Below the pieces are notes generated by a model. The model was not told where the DNA came from. It did no database searches and worked only from the letters and a program-made list of their open reading frames with translations. The translations under genes were made by a program, and so were the position numbers. This document shows positions 37,401 to 49,399 of a stretch of DNA of 64,000 bases, one piece after another; position 1 is the stretch's first letter; every line of letters begins with the position of its first letter. The stretch covers positions 87,983,141-88,047,140 of the forward strand of contig NC_079487.1 in assembly GCF_020520425.1 (NCBI RefSeq). The letters are read 5' to 3'. The stretch comes from Spinacia oleracea. Lineage: Eukaryota > Streptophyta > Magnoliopsida > Caryophyllales > Amaranthaceae.

Positions 37401-40400
37401 TGCCCTGTTTCCTAACAAATGACGCCTTAGATCATTTTTATTAATAGTAACTACCTTTTTATCAAGAAAGCAAATACACCCTAAATAACAAAATACTGTG
37501 ATTTATTCGTAATAAAACTGTCCTATAATTATTTTGTACTGTTTAATACTTCCTCCGATTTTAATACTCACAACCAGAGTTACCTGGTTCGTGGTTCGTT
37601 TCGGTACGGGGTACGGGTACGGGTTCGCGGTTCGTAGGTAGCTGATTTTAGGTTCGCGAGAGAAGTATTGAATTTTTTTTGTGTGGTTACATTTTAAAGT
37701 ACGGAGTGTAATATGCGATAAAAATAATAATAGTATTAAAGTTGATAAGGAAAATTCATTTTGGCTAATCACACAATCCTTAGCAAAGTCACGTGAAAAC
37801 TAAAAAGGCAGAAGTTAATTGGCAAAAAGAAACTTAATAAAATAATGGGACATCACACCCATGACCTATGTGCAATGCACAACAATAGTACAGACAAAAT
37901 GTATAATAATAAGACAAAAAGTATTATAATAAAACAAAAAGTGCAAAACAAAGTAAAAAAATAAAAACAAAAAGTATAATTCATCATCTTCATTCTTCAC
38001 CATCGACATCTAGAGTTCTGGTCTCTCCCATGGTGCTTAGATTCAGCAAGAAGAAAGAACAACAAAAACAACAATTGACGATCGCAATCAACGTGTATGT
38101 CCTTCTCAAACAAAAACCCCAACATATTTTATCATTCTATCGCCTTCCCGGACCTTCAATCGTTAAAACTAGGGTTTTCGTTTGGTTCGTGAAAAATCGC
38201 GAATTGGATCGCCGGCGAACCGCGAATCGGTACAGGCGAACCGGTTCGCGGTTCGTGGGGGTTAGAGGCGAACCATGTGACATTGCTCACAACGTTTGAA
38301 CTTTTTACACTATTCACATATTCTACTTTGACTATTATTGGTTATTTATAAGTAAGATCAAATATAGTCATGTAGGATGTTGTTAGATTCGTCTCAATGT
38401 GTACTTCCAAAATATAATTTTTTTGTAATTTTTGCTTAAAGAGAATTAAAGATATTAATGATCAAAGTTGTGCATTGACACGCGTGAAAGTGACAAACGT
38501 TCCGAGTATTAAAAATCGGAGGAAGTAATATATTATGAACAAAATCTACAGTCAAGGTTTGTATGTGAAGACCGCAAGAGGAGAATAGGAAAGGAGGAAG
38601 TAACTCATAAGTAGGAATCCAATAACAAGGACCCTCCATAAAATGGGCTACTCCCTCTGTCCTCCATTAATCTTCTCATTTCTCAAAATATGCTTGTTCT
38701 CCAATAAAATTCCTATTTCATTTTGGGTTGGATCGACAAAATAAATTTTGTTTTCAATACTACTCCCGAACTCCGTACAACTCTTCTCCTAAATACTTGT
38801 GCTAAACCCAAATGGGAATTTAGAAGGGACCGAGGAAGTAGTAAGTAGGATCACAGCCCCTATAATCTTGCCACCATATTACCATGGTTACAGTATCAGG
38901 TAGTTGATGCAAGTGGGTTTAGAACCTATGAAACGCATTGCAATTGTAACTTCATGTTAATATGTAGTGTCAGAGTTTTGATTGTTGTTAAATGGTGGTT
39001 AATGAGTTATAGAAATGAGAGGAAACATGAAGTAATTACTTTAAATAACTAATTGGTCAGGATCCTAGCTAGACATTTTTCAAGTTATGCCATGTTCATT
39101 TTTTTATAAGAATAATACTATTTCATGAACTGGTCATTACTTCTTGTGCCATGGCTAAGACAGCAACTATACATATATAATTCACTTAAAAACAAGCTCG
39201 GATGGTTTACGACACACAACTACAGGCTGAAGGGGGGGGGACTAGAAACAAAGCAAGAAAACCATAATACCAATGCCAGCATTCTACAGATAGAAAATTC
39301 TAATGCAGATGATTCTTTATTTCAATGCTGGCAACTATCAGGAGTCTTTTCCCCTCCTTCCTCCTCCCCTTCATCTCCACAACACTTCCAGCTTACAAAA
39401 CTCACTTTCTCAAGACAGTGACCTCCACTTTTATTCAATTTCCAAATCCATCCATTAAAATTTGTGAGTACCCGATCTTTTTACCCTGTTCTTCTACCTC
39501 CTGTCCTCCTCAGTTTTTTTATTAGTTGCTCCAGTAAGTTAGGGCATGCAAATTAAAAGTTGCAGTGTAGGGGTACATTAAAAATAGTTTAATCTATTTG
39601 ATGAAGCAAAATAACGTATTTTTTGGGTTTAACTACTCATGTGAGGATAAGTTTGTCAATTAAAGAGGTTAAAGTAACCAAATAAAGAGATGAAAGAAAC
39701 CAATGGTTTTCCAAATTACTATTTGTTTACATTTTAGATGGATAATACATATACGGGCTGGCAGCACAGAAAGTTCAGAAACCTAGACCAATAATTAAAA
39801 TCAGCTTGATCCAAAAAGTAGAACGTTAATATCGATTTTTTAATCATATGTTCCAAAGCAGAAGCAATTTCACCTCTGTAACAGCTTTAAAAGGCTCGGG
39901 CAAATATCTAAAGTTCATCTCACTATCTAAGTGTTCCATTAATAGGAAAAAAAACTCGCAGATGACCCAATAAAATTGTTGCAGAACTCGAACTTATTGA
40001 TGGTCAGAAGCAGTGTTCAATTGTTTGTATTCTACCCTTAATGTACCAAGGCAATAGTCAACAGAATCTGGTTTAAAGAAAATAGTTTATAGTCCAAACT
40101 GCAGCAGGTAAATTGAAGTGAGAAGCACTGAAGATTCCTAAAACAGCTCAATTAAATAAAAAACTTCCTGACATAACTCATTTTTCTTAGATAAGAAAAG
40201 CTTTAGTAATGAAAGTAACGGGTAAAACAGAATGGACCAGAGGTCCACACAAAAATGAAAGGTACATATACAACAAGAAAGAGAAACATAAAAGAGCCTT
40301 AGTCAGCAGTCACGCATTACATCTAATACCCATGCCAAAGAATGCTCCATTAGCTAGGCCAATGACCTGCTAAACCAAACTCTAACTCACAAACAAACTT

Positions 40401-43400
40401 CCCTCCTACTCGATGCCAGAAAATTCTTTGCTTTCTCTCCAACTAAAGCACCCACAAAAAGCAAAGAAAGTTGCTGCCGTAAAATGAACCAAAAAGTTTC
40501 TAAGCTAATCAGCCTTGTGCTGACGCCATTTAACAGCTTCTGTTCTAAAAGGAGGAAAATCAGATGTCTACTAACCACCTCTCCTTTAGAAGATGCACAC
40601 AAGACTACATGAGAGAAAACCCTAATTTAAACTATAAATCAGTAATCTCACTAGTATTAACTATTTATTCTCTCCGATGTAGCCGCTCAAACAAATGCCT
40701 TCACACACTTTGAAACCTTAGCCTTCGAAGTAAAATTAGGAACTGGAAATTGTTGTGAATTTGGTGCTTCTTGAATTCCATACAAAGAGAATGACAACTG
40801 CAATACTAGACAAACCGGATACATCCATAAAGCTTGCAAGCTCACCAAATTTCCAATCAAAGGGTTCCTCCTGGGAAGGGGGGGATAGGCGAATAGACCC
40901 CATTATTGCTCATGAAAATTTACAGAAAGGGTGTTATACAATCTCTCCAACCAAACTCGGACGTACTTACAAAAGGAATATAGTGATGTGACGCCTGCGA
41001 AGTAGCTTCCATGGGCCTGTAAAGAATTATGAGTCCCTGTTCACATTTCCCCTCCACCCCCTTAAGAATTTTCTGCTTCTAATGATTCATGGCAAAAAGA
41101 GCCCGGGTCTTGCAGGAGCTTCCAAAGCCATTTTCCCATCAGGTTCTTGAACACCAAGGCTCCACATTCCTATCTTTTGGGGTCGCAGACACTCCCAACT
41201 TACAAGGTGATCTCTTCCCCCCACTCCCTGACCAACAGAAACAAATCTCCCATAACCTTATCCACCCTCTTATCTACAACCACCGCAAATTTGAAATACA
41301 AAAGAAAGTCAAGGAAATGCCAATGATACTGAATAATGCAATATGCACCCTGGCCCCACTTTTAAGAGAAGTAAGCTGTTTCTGCCAAACTATCATACAA
41401 GAGGTGACCCATTAGCTTGAGCACCGGGAAGGAGGATTTGTTCTGTATAAAAATACCAATATAATTCATATTCTAAAAGTATTCTACACACTTTCTTCAT
41501 TTCAGCTCAAGCATCCACGTCCAATACATGTAAATACTTCCACGCTTTGAAATTGGCCTAAAACAATAAAGTTAATGATTTTACGTATGCATACATGTAA
41601 GACAAATGAAAGCTTCCTTGTCCCAATCATAAAACTTTTGACACTTGTAAACGTGTCCCTGTATCTTCAAGTTCAAAATTTCCCATGTCATAGTGACCCA
41701 TATTACCATACACAAGCGCAACACTCATATCCAAGTCGCATGGATAGGCCAAGTTGACGGAAAGGTTTTCTCTATATATAGATGACTAAAAATTCGTAAC
41801 ATTGATTACTCCATCATTTCACCTTGAGCTTTTTAGTTGACAAAAAATGCTTAATGATAAAACCTAACAAATTACCGACCGTAATAGATATTAGTTGAAT
41901 GGTGCATTACATGCATTGAGAGATAAAAGAATAATAGAATTGTCTTTAAAAACAAATCAAACATAAAGTAGGGCAGTAAAATTGAAATGGGGTGTCGGCA
42001 AGAACATGAAGTTTCTTCGCCCAAGCAGCTCTAACTGGAAAGATGTCAACTTAGTTACCTAAGGTTAATATTTACTACATGTACGATAACTTATTCAAAT
42101 GAACTAACACAAATAAGAAATATCAAGAACCACAGAGTGGACTAATGATTTTTACACTTCCAGTCAAAGAATAATTTCTCAGTTATAGTAACCATTTGGT
42201 GGTATAAAGGTCAGTAACAGTGAAATAACAATAACAGAAAATGAAAGAATAGAGAGTGGACAATTATATAAGCACAATGAAACACTAACCTGATGCTTTC
42301 CTGCCCGTACCAACTTGACACGATCACCTCTGGAAAATAGTTAAAATAACATATTATTGTTTTAGACTTTTAGTCAAGAGAAAAGGTGACATACCCATTA
42401 ATCAACCAAAAAAATTATAGCTTGCAATGTGGAAAACACTCACTCAAGTGACATACCCATTCTCAACAAAAGAAATTATAGCTTGCAATGTCGCTGAAAA
42501 CCCAGCAAGCTTATGTTCATCACCATACCTATTACAAGGAAGCAGAAGACGGTTAAGAAGCCGTGCTCACGCTGATTCCTATATATGATTGTCAAATTCA
42601 CCCTAGTAGTAATTAAATCCCAATATCATAACTTTACTGCAGAAGACAAACCTGGAATATATAGGTTTCCCAGAGTGACTAAGAATGAAAAAGTGTTTTT
42701 TCCTTCTCCTCCATAAAATAGAGGTGTCATCCTGCATATCCACATCAGACTTGCTCATCAATGATTTCGTACAAGAGAACCCTATGAATCAGTTAATTAA
42801 GCCAAAAATATCACTGAATCTTCCCAACTCATATTGTTCATTACTGAATTTACCCAATTAAAGTTGCTCTTCCCATGCTTGATACTACACTATTACTATT
42901 CGCTATGTTACCGGGTATGAGTATCCACTAACCAATTAATATTTATCCCATACTATACATCACTCAGTATACCGGTGTACTATTAGTTTAATTCCACATG
43001 CCTAATCGTTAAAACACAATTATTTTGGAATGGAAGGGGGGGAAATATTCCTCAATTGCAATTCAGAAGATTAAATTAGAAGTAAATGAGACCTCATTGA
43101 CATGTCGCTTGCCTGGAATCCAAGCTGGTTGCGAATCAGCTACGCCATTGACCAAACCTCCATCTCTCTCTGCCACTTGATCTTCACCAATCTCCTCAAT
43201 CCCAGATGCACTGCTAGCATTACTGCTACCTCTCTCCCCAGCATACCCACTGCTGCCAGGACTTGCAGGAGCTTCCACTTCCTCCTCTCTCCACGCCAAG
43301 CCGACATCGCCAGTTGCACTCACCGAATTACTTTCTCTCTCCTCCTCCACCACCACTTCACTGGCGAGAACATCCGCTGCCTCCTCCTCTACCTCTGTAA

Positions 43401-43614
43401 CACCAATTTCCGGCATTGGAGTTTGGTCAGTCTCTTCAATTTCTCTCTCTTTCTCCGGTGCGAGGTCTTCATCAAGGGGGGTTAATGTGAGTGAAGTGAG
43501 GTGATCATCAATGGCAGAATCATGGTTATTGATTGGAGTATCGGAGTTAGGGTTGTGATCAGCGGCGGAGTCGTAGGCGGAGTCCGATGATGAAGAAGTG
43601 GAATCGGAGGCCAT
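31422..43614 (-). CDS. MON1: Vacuolar fusion protein MON1 homolog
   Basis: Subunit of the MON1-CCZ1 exchange factor that activates Rab7 on late endosomes and drives fusion with the vacuole. Fourteen minus-strand exons: 43614-43093, 42731-42652, 42528-42457, 42329-42290, 37033-36932, 36842-36721, 36156-36024, 35949-35858, 34449-34368, 34095-34031, 33631-33344, 33255-33164, 33029-32965, 31517-31422; 1851 bp, 616 aa (Arabidopsis MON1 is about the same). The start at 43614 gives [16 protein letters not shown]. Residues 1-174 are an acidic, Ser/Glu-rich disordered tail. Longin-fold core blocks follow: [116 protein letters not shown], and the C-terminal [20 protein letters not shown] and [12 protein letters not shown]. 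The first residues of the introns are GT except intron 8, which starts GC. Intron 4 is 5.3 kb and full of small transposons. Confidence 0.95.
34993..35180 (+). mobile_element. SINE (Au-like) in intron 8 of MON1
   Basis: It starts near CTTGGTGCAACGGTCAACTG (box A region) with a decayed box B (GGTCAGGGTGATCCCTGG). It has the typical body AAATAGCGGGAGCCTTGTGC followed by ACTGGGTACGACCTTCTTTT. The 11-bp duplication AAAAGAAAGGT flanks it (34982-34992, 35181-35191). Confidence 0.8.
35492..35562 (+). mobile_element. SINE fragment in intron 8 of MON1
   Basis: GTCTCGAGTCTCAACTGC, then GGGGGTAAGATTGCATACGC and CCACCTCACC, resembles the middle of the same SINE family. Both ends are missing, so it is only a relic. 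Confidence 0.5.
37549..38525. mobile_element. Stowaway element in intron 4 of MON1, carrying a nested insertion
   Basis: Tips CTTCCTCCGATTTTAATACTC (left) and GAGTATTAAAAATCGGAGGAAG (right) with TA on both sides (37547-37548, 38526-38527). Removing the nested hAT insertion leaves about 258 bp, the normal Stowaway size, with the usual GAACTTTTTACACTATTCAC interior. Confidence 0.85.
37575..38285. mobile_element. hAT element nested inside the Stowaway element
   Basis: A 711-bp insertion bounded by the perfect 8-bp duplication CTCACAAC (37567-37574 and 38286-38293). The tips CAGAGTTACCTGGTTCG and the reverse complement of CGAACCATGTGACATTG match at 13 of 17 positions. It is rich in GGTTCGCGG / CGAACCGG words near both ends. 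No transposase is recognisable. Confidence 0.8.
38651..38838. mobile_element. Stowaway MITE in intron 4 of MON1
   Basis: 188 bp, tips CTCCCTCTGTCCTCC and GGACCGAGGAAG, TA at both sides (38649-38650, 38839-38840). Confidence 0.7.
38839..42289. other. Rest of MON1 intron 4
   Basis: About 3.4 kb of AT-rich intron. A G-run of 9 lies at 39231-39240 and several short open frames lack any family motif. I see no exon, transposase or RNA gene here. Confidence 0.5.
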
Positions 43615-44861
43615 AGGAGAGAGAAACCGCCACCTATGGCCCCAAGCCAAAAATGAACTGAATCAGAATTGAAACTTTAAAATGGGGGAGAGATTGAGTG
43701 ATTGGCGAACAGTATCTAATTATTGAATATTGATCTGGGTTTCAAAGGAAGTATTTTTGTGTAGGGCGATGAAAGTGATGAAGGTTTTCGAGTTTTTGGG
43801 GGAAGAAACGAATCGTGGGATGTCCGGTGAAAATCCACAGGTCAATCCAAGCGTGTGACCGGTTGGTGATTGTAAGAGTGCGTGCCTCGTGGGGTGGTGA
43901 AGGAACCAGCGGGTAAAAGTAGGCTCGGTTAATCGTTTTGTAGGAAGTTGCATGTTACTAGACGATAAAATTAGGGATGGAGGTGCGCAAATACGATTGT
44001 GCAGGGGTGTGTATGATGATTTTGGTACACTCGTGTTTAAACGACACGTGTTAAATATAAAATGCGGGTTTCTTATTAAATCTGGAGAAGAAAAGAACAA
44101 ACGTTGTTTTTTTGTTAAAAAAAAGAACAATGATGGCTCTGTTCTATTCTGGTCGTTTTATTTTCGTTCTTTTGTTTTTCGCTCCATTTTTCTGGTACAT
44201 AGACCTTCTTTTTTATAATTTTTGAATCAGAATTTGTGAAGAAGAGAGAGAAACTATGAAGAGGAGAGAGAAAGTAATGGAAAATCCTCATATATTGGTT
44301 GATTTTTCTACTTCAATATCAAATTCTATTGATTCTTCTTCTTCAAATTTGAATTTCTCTGCTGATAATCTGATTTGTGAAGGTAATTTTTCAATTATTT
44401 AAAAACGAATTACTTATTTCTGATGATTTTGATTTCGATGTTCGTTATTTGATCATTACAATTTATTTGATTTTTTTTATCATTTTGATTTCTGCATTTC
44501 TCAATTACTTTGATTAATGTATTTTGATTATATATTTTGATGATTTTGATGATTAATGTATTTTGTTATATATTTCTGATGATTTTAATTTCTGTTCTTT
44601 TTTCGATTTTATATGTTCTTTTAGTCTTACCTTTTGTTCTTTTATATATTGGATCTGATATATGTATTAAGAGATTGTAATAATACAGAAAATAATTATT
44701 GAACATGTTCCTTTTTGCTTTAGCTTGCTGTTCTTTTATGCTTTAGCTTGTTGTTCTTTTTTGCTTTAGCTTGTTGTTCTTTTGATATTACACACTTCAG
44801 ATCAAATTGTTCTTTTACCATTTTTGTTGTTCTTTTATCTTTTTTCTTGTTCTTTTTTCAT

Positions 44862-45115
44862 ATGGTTAAAATAAGTGTTCTACATGATATATTCTTTTTC
44901 TGTTATTTATTATGTTCTTTTATGCTCTATTGTTGTTCGCTATTTTATTGGTAATGTTGTTTTACATGGTTAAAATAAGTGTTCTACATGATATGTTCTT
45001 TTTATGTTATTTATTATGTTCTTTTATGCTCTATTGTTGTTCGCTATTTTATTGGTAATGTTGTTTTACATGGTTAAAATAAGTGTTCTACATGATATGT
45101 TCTTTTCTGTTATTT
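44862..45115. repeat. 104-bp tandem repeat
   Basis: Units starting ATGGTTAAAATAAGTGTTCT at 44862, 44966 and 45070 (two full copies and a partial third), nearly identical. The frame running across them (45004-45564) is a by-product. Confidence 0.92.
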
Positions 45116-46028
45116 ATAATGTTCTTTTCTTTATTTGTAATGTTCTTTTATTTATAATGTTCTTTGAGGTTCATCCTCTTTTTGTTCTTTTGAGGCATTG
45201 CTCTATTTATTCAGTCTCTCTTCTTGTTCTTTCAGCTGTTTTTGAAGATTTAACATCATTTGTTGATGGTCAAGTAGAAGCTTTTGCTCTTCAATACTGT
45301 ACTTTATTAAAAAAGAACAAACATAAAAGAACATTAAGATTTATATCTAATAAACATAAAAGAACAGAACAACAAAACGCAAAAAAAAAAAAAAAAAACA
45401 AGTGCATCGGTTTTATCATGAACATGGCTTGTATTTCTTCTCCTTCCCCCTCTTTTTTTTATTTCTTTTATTTTTCATTTTCTATATATAATATTTCTCC
45501 TATTGGATTCATAACTTCTCATTTTAGAAACACATTCTTGAGAAAGAAAGAGGAGAGTTTTTAGTTTCTCCCAACATAAGAGAGATTTTATGAGAGAGAA
45601 AGTTCAAAACAAACTTTCTCCTCCTTCTTTCTCTGAAATGTGATATTAATTGAATTACGTTTACAAAAATCTAGTTTATTAAGCAAAATACTATTTCAAT
45701 TTCGCTATTTTTTGATTTTTTTTTTTTATTCATTCAAAGAGGTTTATGAAGGTCCATCGGGTAATTAAGGTAAATTTTCTCGTTCTTAATTCTATGTTCT
45801 TTTTAAATTTTAATGTTCTTTCCTTATAACTTTCTATTTCTGTGGCATCAAAATAGTGTGTTCTTTTATAAAATCAGCAATTGTTCTTTTTACATATTTA
45901 CAGTGTTGTTTTCAGATATTTTTTGATAAATAAAATAACAGAATTAAAACTTATTTTTAATATTAAATAATAAATTGTATCAGAAGTGCACTAACGACTT
46001 TTAAAATTCAACGTCGTGTTATTTTTTT

Positions 46029-46295
46029 AATTAGAACATAAATTGGTCCATAACTTAAAAGAACAAGAAAAAAATATAGATCTGGTTTTAAAGTTCATCA
46101 AAGGTTCGTCGTTTTATTTTTTAATTAGAACATAAATTGGTTGGAAAAGAACATTTCCAGAACTTAAAAGAACAAGAAAAAATATAAATATGGTTTTAAA
46201 GTTCATCAAAGGTTCGTCGTTTTATTTTTTAATTAGAACATAAATTGGTTGAAAAGAACATTTCCAGAACTTAAAAGAACAAGAAATAATATAAC
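46029..46295. repeat. About 108-bp tandem repeat
   Basis: AATTAGAACATAAATTGG recurs at 46029, 46123 and 46231, with AAAGTTCATCAAAGGTTCGT between copies. The last two units are nearly identical; the first is 94 bp long. Confidence 0.85.
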
Positions 46296-46561
46296 TGCTT
46301 TTTATATTTGTACCTTTTGTCTGATTTGTTAATATTAGTGTTCTTTTTGGGTTTTTGCTAATGTTCTTTTACTTTACTTGTTAATGTTCTTTTCTGATTT
46401 ATTTTCTCTGTTCTTTCGTTTTTATGTTTGTTGCGTTTTATTGTTATTTTTGTGTGTTTTTGGGCAGGTGCACGAAGAGCACCGTGCACACCCTTGTATA
46501 ATCCGAGCGTTGATGTAGGTGGGGTGGGTTTTAGGGGAGATTCGCCCTGCATCCGTTCTAG

Positions 46562-47112
46562 GTAGGCGGGGATGGGTATAAAAATTATACCCGTGATAGA
46601 TGATGGGGCGGGTGTGGATTTTATGTTGGACCCGCCCCATCCCCGCCCGCCCTGCCCCATCCTCACCCGCCCCGCTTGATACTCGTAAACTCTATTCGAG
46701 TATCATTTCTACGTGAATTAAAAATTTAAAGAAGATAAAAGGTTGAATTTTCTTTTATACGTTTGGTTTTGTTTGTAATATGTGATAATATGAATTGAGG
46801 CAAGACTTTTAATTTTGTTTGTTTGAATTTTTTTTTGTTATGCAAGTTACTTTATTCCATATGTTTGCTAAATAAGAAAAACTAGGTGGGTATTAGCGCG
46901 GATTTGGGGTGGGGATGAGACGGGGATGGATACCCAGGCGGGGGGTGGGGTGGGGTGGGGATGGATTTTAGTTTGAACCCGTTGGGGCGGGGATGGGGAT
47001 GGATTTTGTACCCGCCATTAGTGAGGGGGCGGGGATGGGGATGAAAATTTTAGGTGGGGATGGGAATGGAAGGACTTACATTCGCATCCGCCCCGCTCCA
47101 TTGACATCCTTA
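46562..47112. mobile_element. hAT-like remnant with G-rich arms
   Basis: The right end CCATTGACATCCTTA matches the tip of the hAT element at 57731 (TAGGGATGTCAATG). Both arms are rich in GGGGCGGGGATGGGG, with complementary CCCCGCCC runs near 46635-46675. The left terminus is not visible, so it is probably truncated. Confidence 0.5.
46940..46960 (+). other. Predicted G-quadruplex motif
   Basis: Four runs of at least four G separated by single T (GGGGGGTGGGGTGGGGTGGGG), a textbook quadruplex pattern within the hAT-like remnant. Confidence 0.85.
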
Positions 47113-47579
47113 GATAAAACTCATCATTAAAGAAGTTTGTTTACTCCGTATAAAATTACTATTTCCATTCTATGACAATAAACCAGCTTAGATGCTTAAG
47201 GCAAGATTTAATTGCATTTCAACAAAAAAAATTGTAATCACAACAAGAGCATAAAAATATACGGTAGTACGTCATTTTCCACGAGCAGGGCATAAGCCAT
47301 TAATAAGAGTCTGGATCCTCTAAAGTTTTAATAAAATTTTACAACGTAGAGTTGTATCTAAACCATACATTTTAAAATAAATGGCTAATATTGGTGGGAA
47401 GGGAAAATCAGGGGGTAAATATTGATGAGAAAAAATATGGGGAATTTTGGAAAAATAATATAATAATATATGAGTCATTGATTTTTCATTCAATGGTTGA
47501 TATTGTTCAAACTCTACCTTATAGAGTTGTTTTAGAACTCTAGACGATCCAAAACCCATAAACATATTACATCCGTTTC

Positions 47580-47832
47580 AAAATGATCTTTATATTTTCC
47601 GTTTAGTCCGTTTCATAATATTCTTTATACTTTGCTTTATTCTATTTTTGGACATGAAAAATTACTAACTTACCTTCTTACCCACACAATATATGATTTT
47701 TTTCTTACACCCACCCACCTTTTTACACATTTATCTTACTTTATCCATATTTTATTATATTCAACCAATTTTTCTACTTTTATCTTAATATTTGTGGAAA
47801 TAGTAAGCGTAAAAATCTGAATGAAACAGAGG
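47580..47832. mobile_element. Stowaway MITE, diverged
   Basis: 253 bp; tip CATCCGTTTCAAAATGATC and, inverted at the right, CCTCTGTTTCATTCAGATT; TA at 47578-47579 and 47833-47834. Confidence 0.7.
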
Positions 47833-48335
47833 TAGTACTATATTTATTTGAGTTAACCCGAAGTGTGGAATGTCCAAACTCCTAACATATCATCTAAGCA
47901 ACAAATTAAGGTATGTTTAGGGACATTTAACTTATTCCAAACCCATCTGTGCCAAACAATCTTACTCAATAATTTAATAACGAAACATAGACATGGCTAA
48001 TAGAAGAGTTTGGTTGTTGTAGATTTTTAGTTACTCTTATCGCTCTTTATAAACAGAGGCGGACCTTTGGTTTGGCCTAGTAGGACAGATTACCGAACCG
48101 AATTTCGTACTGAAAATCTAGTTAAATTAGAGCATTATTGTATATATTTCGTTTTATTTTCCTAACTCTTCTATTGTCCCCCCTCTCGTCCCCCTGTTAA
48201 ATTATTTAGGATTTGCCTTTAGTTATAATCTTATTTTCTTATTTGCAATACATATTGTAGTTAAATTTAGTCTACAATCAACAGGGAACCACACCCTCAA
48301 TAAATTTAGACGTCCTTGACTCCTTGAGATACAGG

Positions 48336-48612
48336 GGTAGTTTGGTTGATCGTGGGAAGCAGAATTTCCTAGGAAGAAGCTTTTCCCGTGTATAAACATT
48401 TTCTAGGGAGTGAGTAATATTGTTTGATTAAACATAGGAAGTAAATTCTCATGGTGGTAAGCTCCACTTACATGTGGGAACTTAGGTAAACAACTTCCTC
48501 CATTTTGTGGGAAATAGAACTTCCTATGAAGTGTGACTTCCCATGTTTTTGTTAATCGTTTATTTCCTAGAAAGTCATACTTCCTATGTTTTTTCATGTC
48601 AACTAAACATCA
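48336..48612. mobile_element. Possible MITE with weak inverted tips
   Basis: GTAGTTTGGTTGATCGTGGGAAG at the left resembles the reverse complement of the right side (TTCATGTCAACTAAACATCAC). The interior repeats ACTTCCTATG words. The family is not certain and no target duplication was resolved. Confidence 0.35.
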
Positions 48613-49399
48613 CTATAGAAGTATATGCAGTCAAACTGACATGTGGAGCAATACTACACCCGTTCTTGATGTGTTTTGAATGTTTATCAAACTGACATGT
48701 GGACCAATGAAATACTAACCTAATGTACCAGTGGTTAATACTGAGAATTTGTATTACCGTTTACAATGATTCGTAGGTTTGAATTCCCTCGCCTTATCAT
48801 TTGTATTGTGTTTGAGGTTGATTCGAAAAGAGAAATAAATATAAGATGAAACCGTATTTAAAAGCAAGCGAAATTTGCGTAGGTGACGACAAGTATCGTA
48901 GGCATTAGATCTCGTGAAAGAGCAGCTTAGCGTAGGTCCCGGATCCGTTAAATGTTGGAGCGCGCAGACACTCCACTCCACATGGAATCAACGCGGTTAC
49001 TCACTCATCTCTCTCTCTCCGTCTCTTTCCCTTTTCTTTTTTAATTTTTGTTTCTTGAGATTGGGATTTTGGAATTTTATATTTTTGTTTGTAGGATTCT
49101 TCTTCTTTCTCTAATTCTTTATCTACGTCTTCTTCTTCACCCCACACCAGTTACCCCACTACATTTCTCTCCACCAATTCATCAAAACATTTCATGTAAT
49201 TTCAACTCCTGGGTTTGCTTTTAAGAGATTTGCCAACTCTTTTCTATCCAAACATGTAAATTGAAATCTGGGTTTTATTTTTATCTGTATAATTGTATTC
49301 AATCATGTAAATCAAATTCTGGGTTTCATCAATCTGTCAAGTTGCACGTGAGGATTGAGAATATCATTTTGATTTCTTTGATTATTCTACCATTTTCCA
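48613..49399 (+). other. Promoter and leader of the nucleotide-sugar transporter
   Basis: No coding sequence. A CT-rich tract (about 49008-49045) and a long T-rich leader precede the start codon at 49400. Confidence 0.4.

Larger units (their letters stand above)
43998..46500. mobile_element. Candidate Mutator-like element saturated with TGTTCTTTT
   Basis: A 2.5-kb AT-rich region 385 bases upstream of MON1. More than 30 copies of (T)GTTCTTTT or its complement AAAAGAACA lie between about 44090 and 46415, in alternating same-orientation blocks: mixed 44090-44180, forward 44600-45240, reverse 45310-45370, forward 45780-45890, reverse 46055-46285, forward 46330-46420. The edges TGTGCAGGGGTGTGTATG (from 43998) and the reverse complement of CGTGCACACCCTTGTATA (to 46500) match at about two thirds of 34 positions. 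Within those outermost bases nearly every difference is A/G or C/T. No target duplication and no transposase could be confirmed. Confidence 0.4.

Noticed and set aside
43615-43650. N-terminal extension of MON1 (TTG start)
   Set aside because: It requires a non-ATG start; the ATG at 43614 gives the conserved MASDS-type start.
43720-44130. 136-residue minus-strand frame upstream of MON1
   Set aside because: No homology recognised, and it lies in the promoter side of MON1 and partly in the TGTTCTTTT-rich element.
45004-45564. 186-residue plus-strand frame
   Set aside because: Generated by the 104-bp tandem repeat and T-rich DNA.
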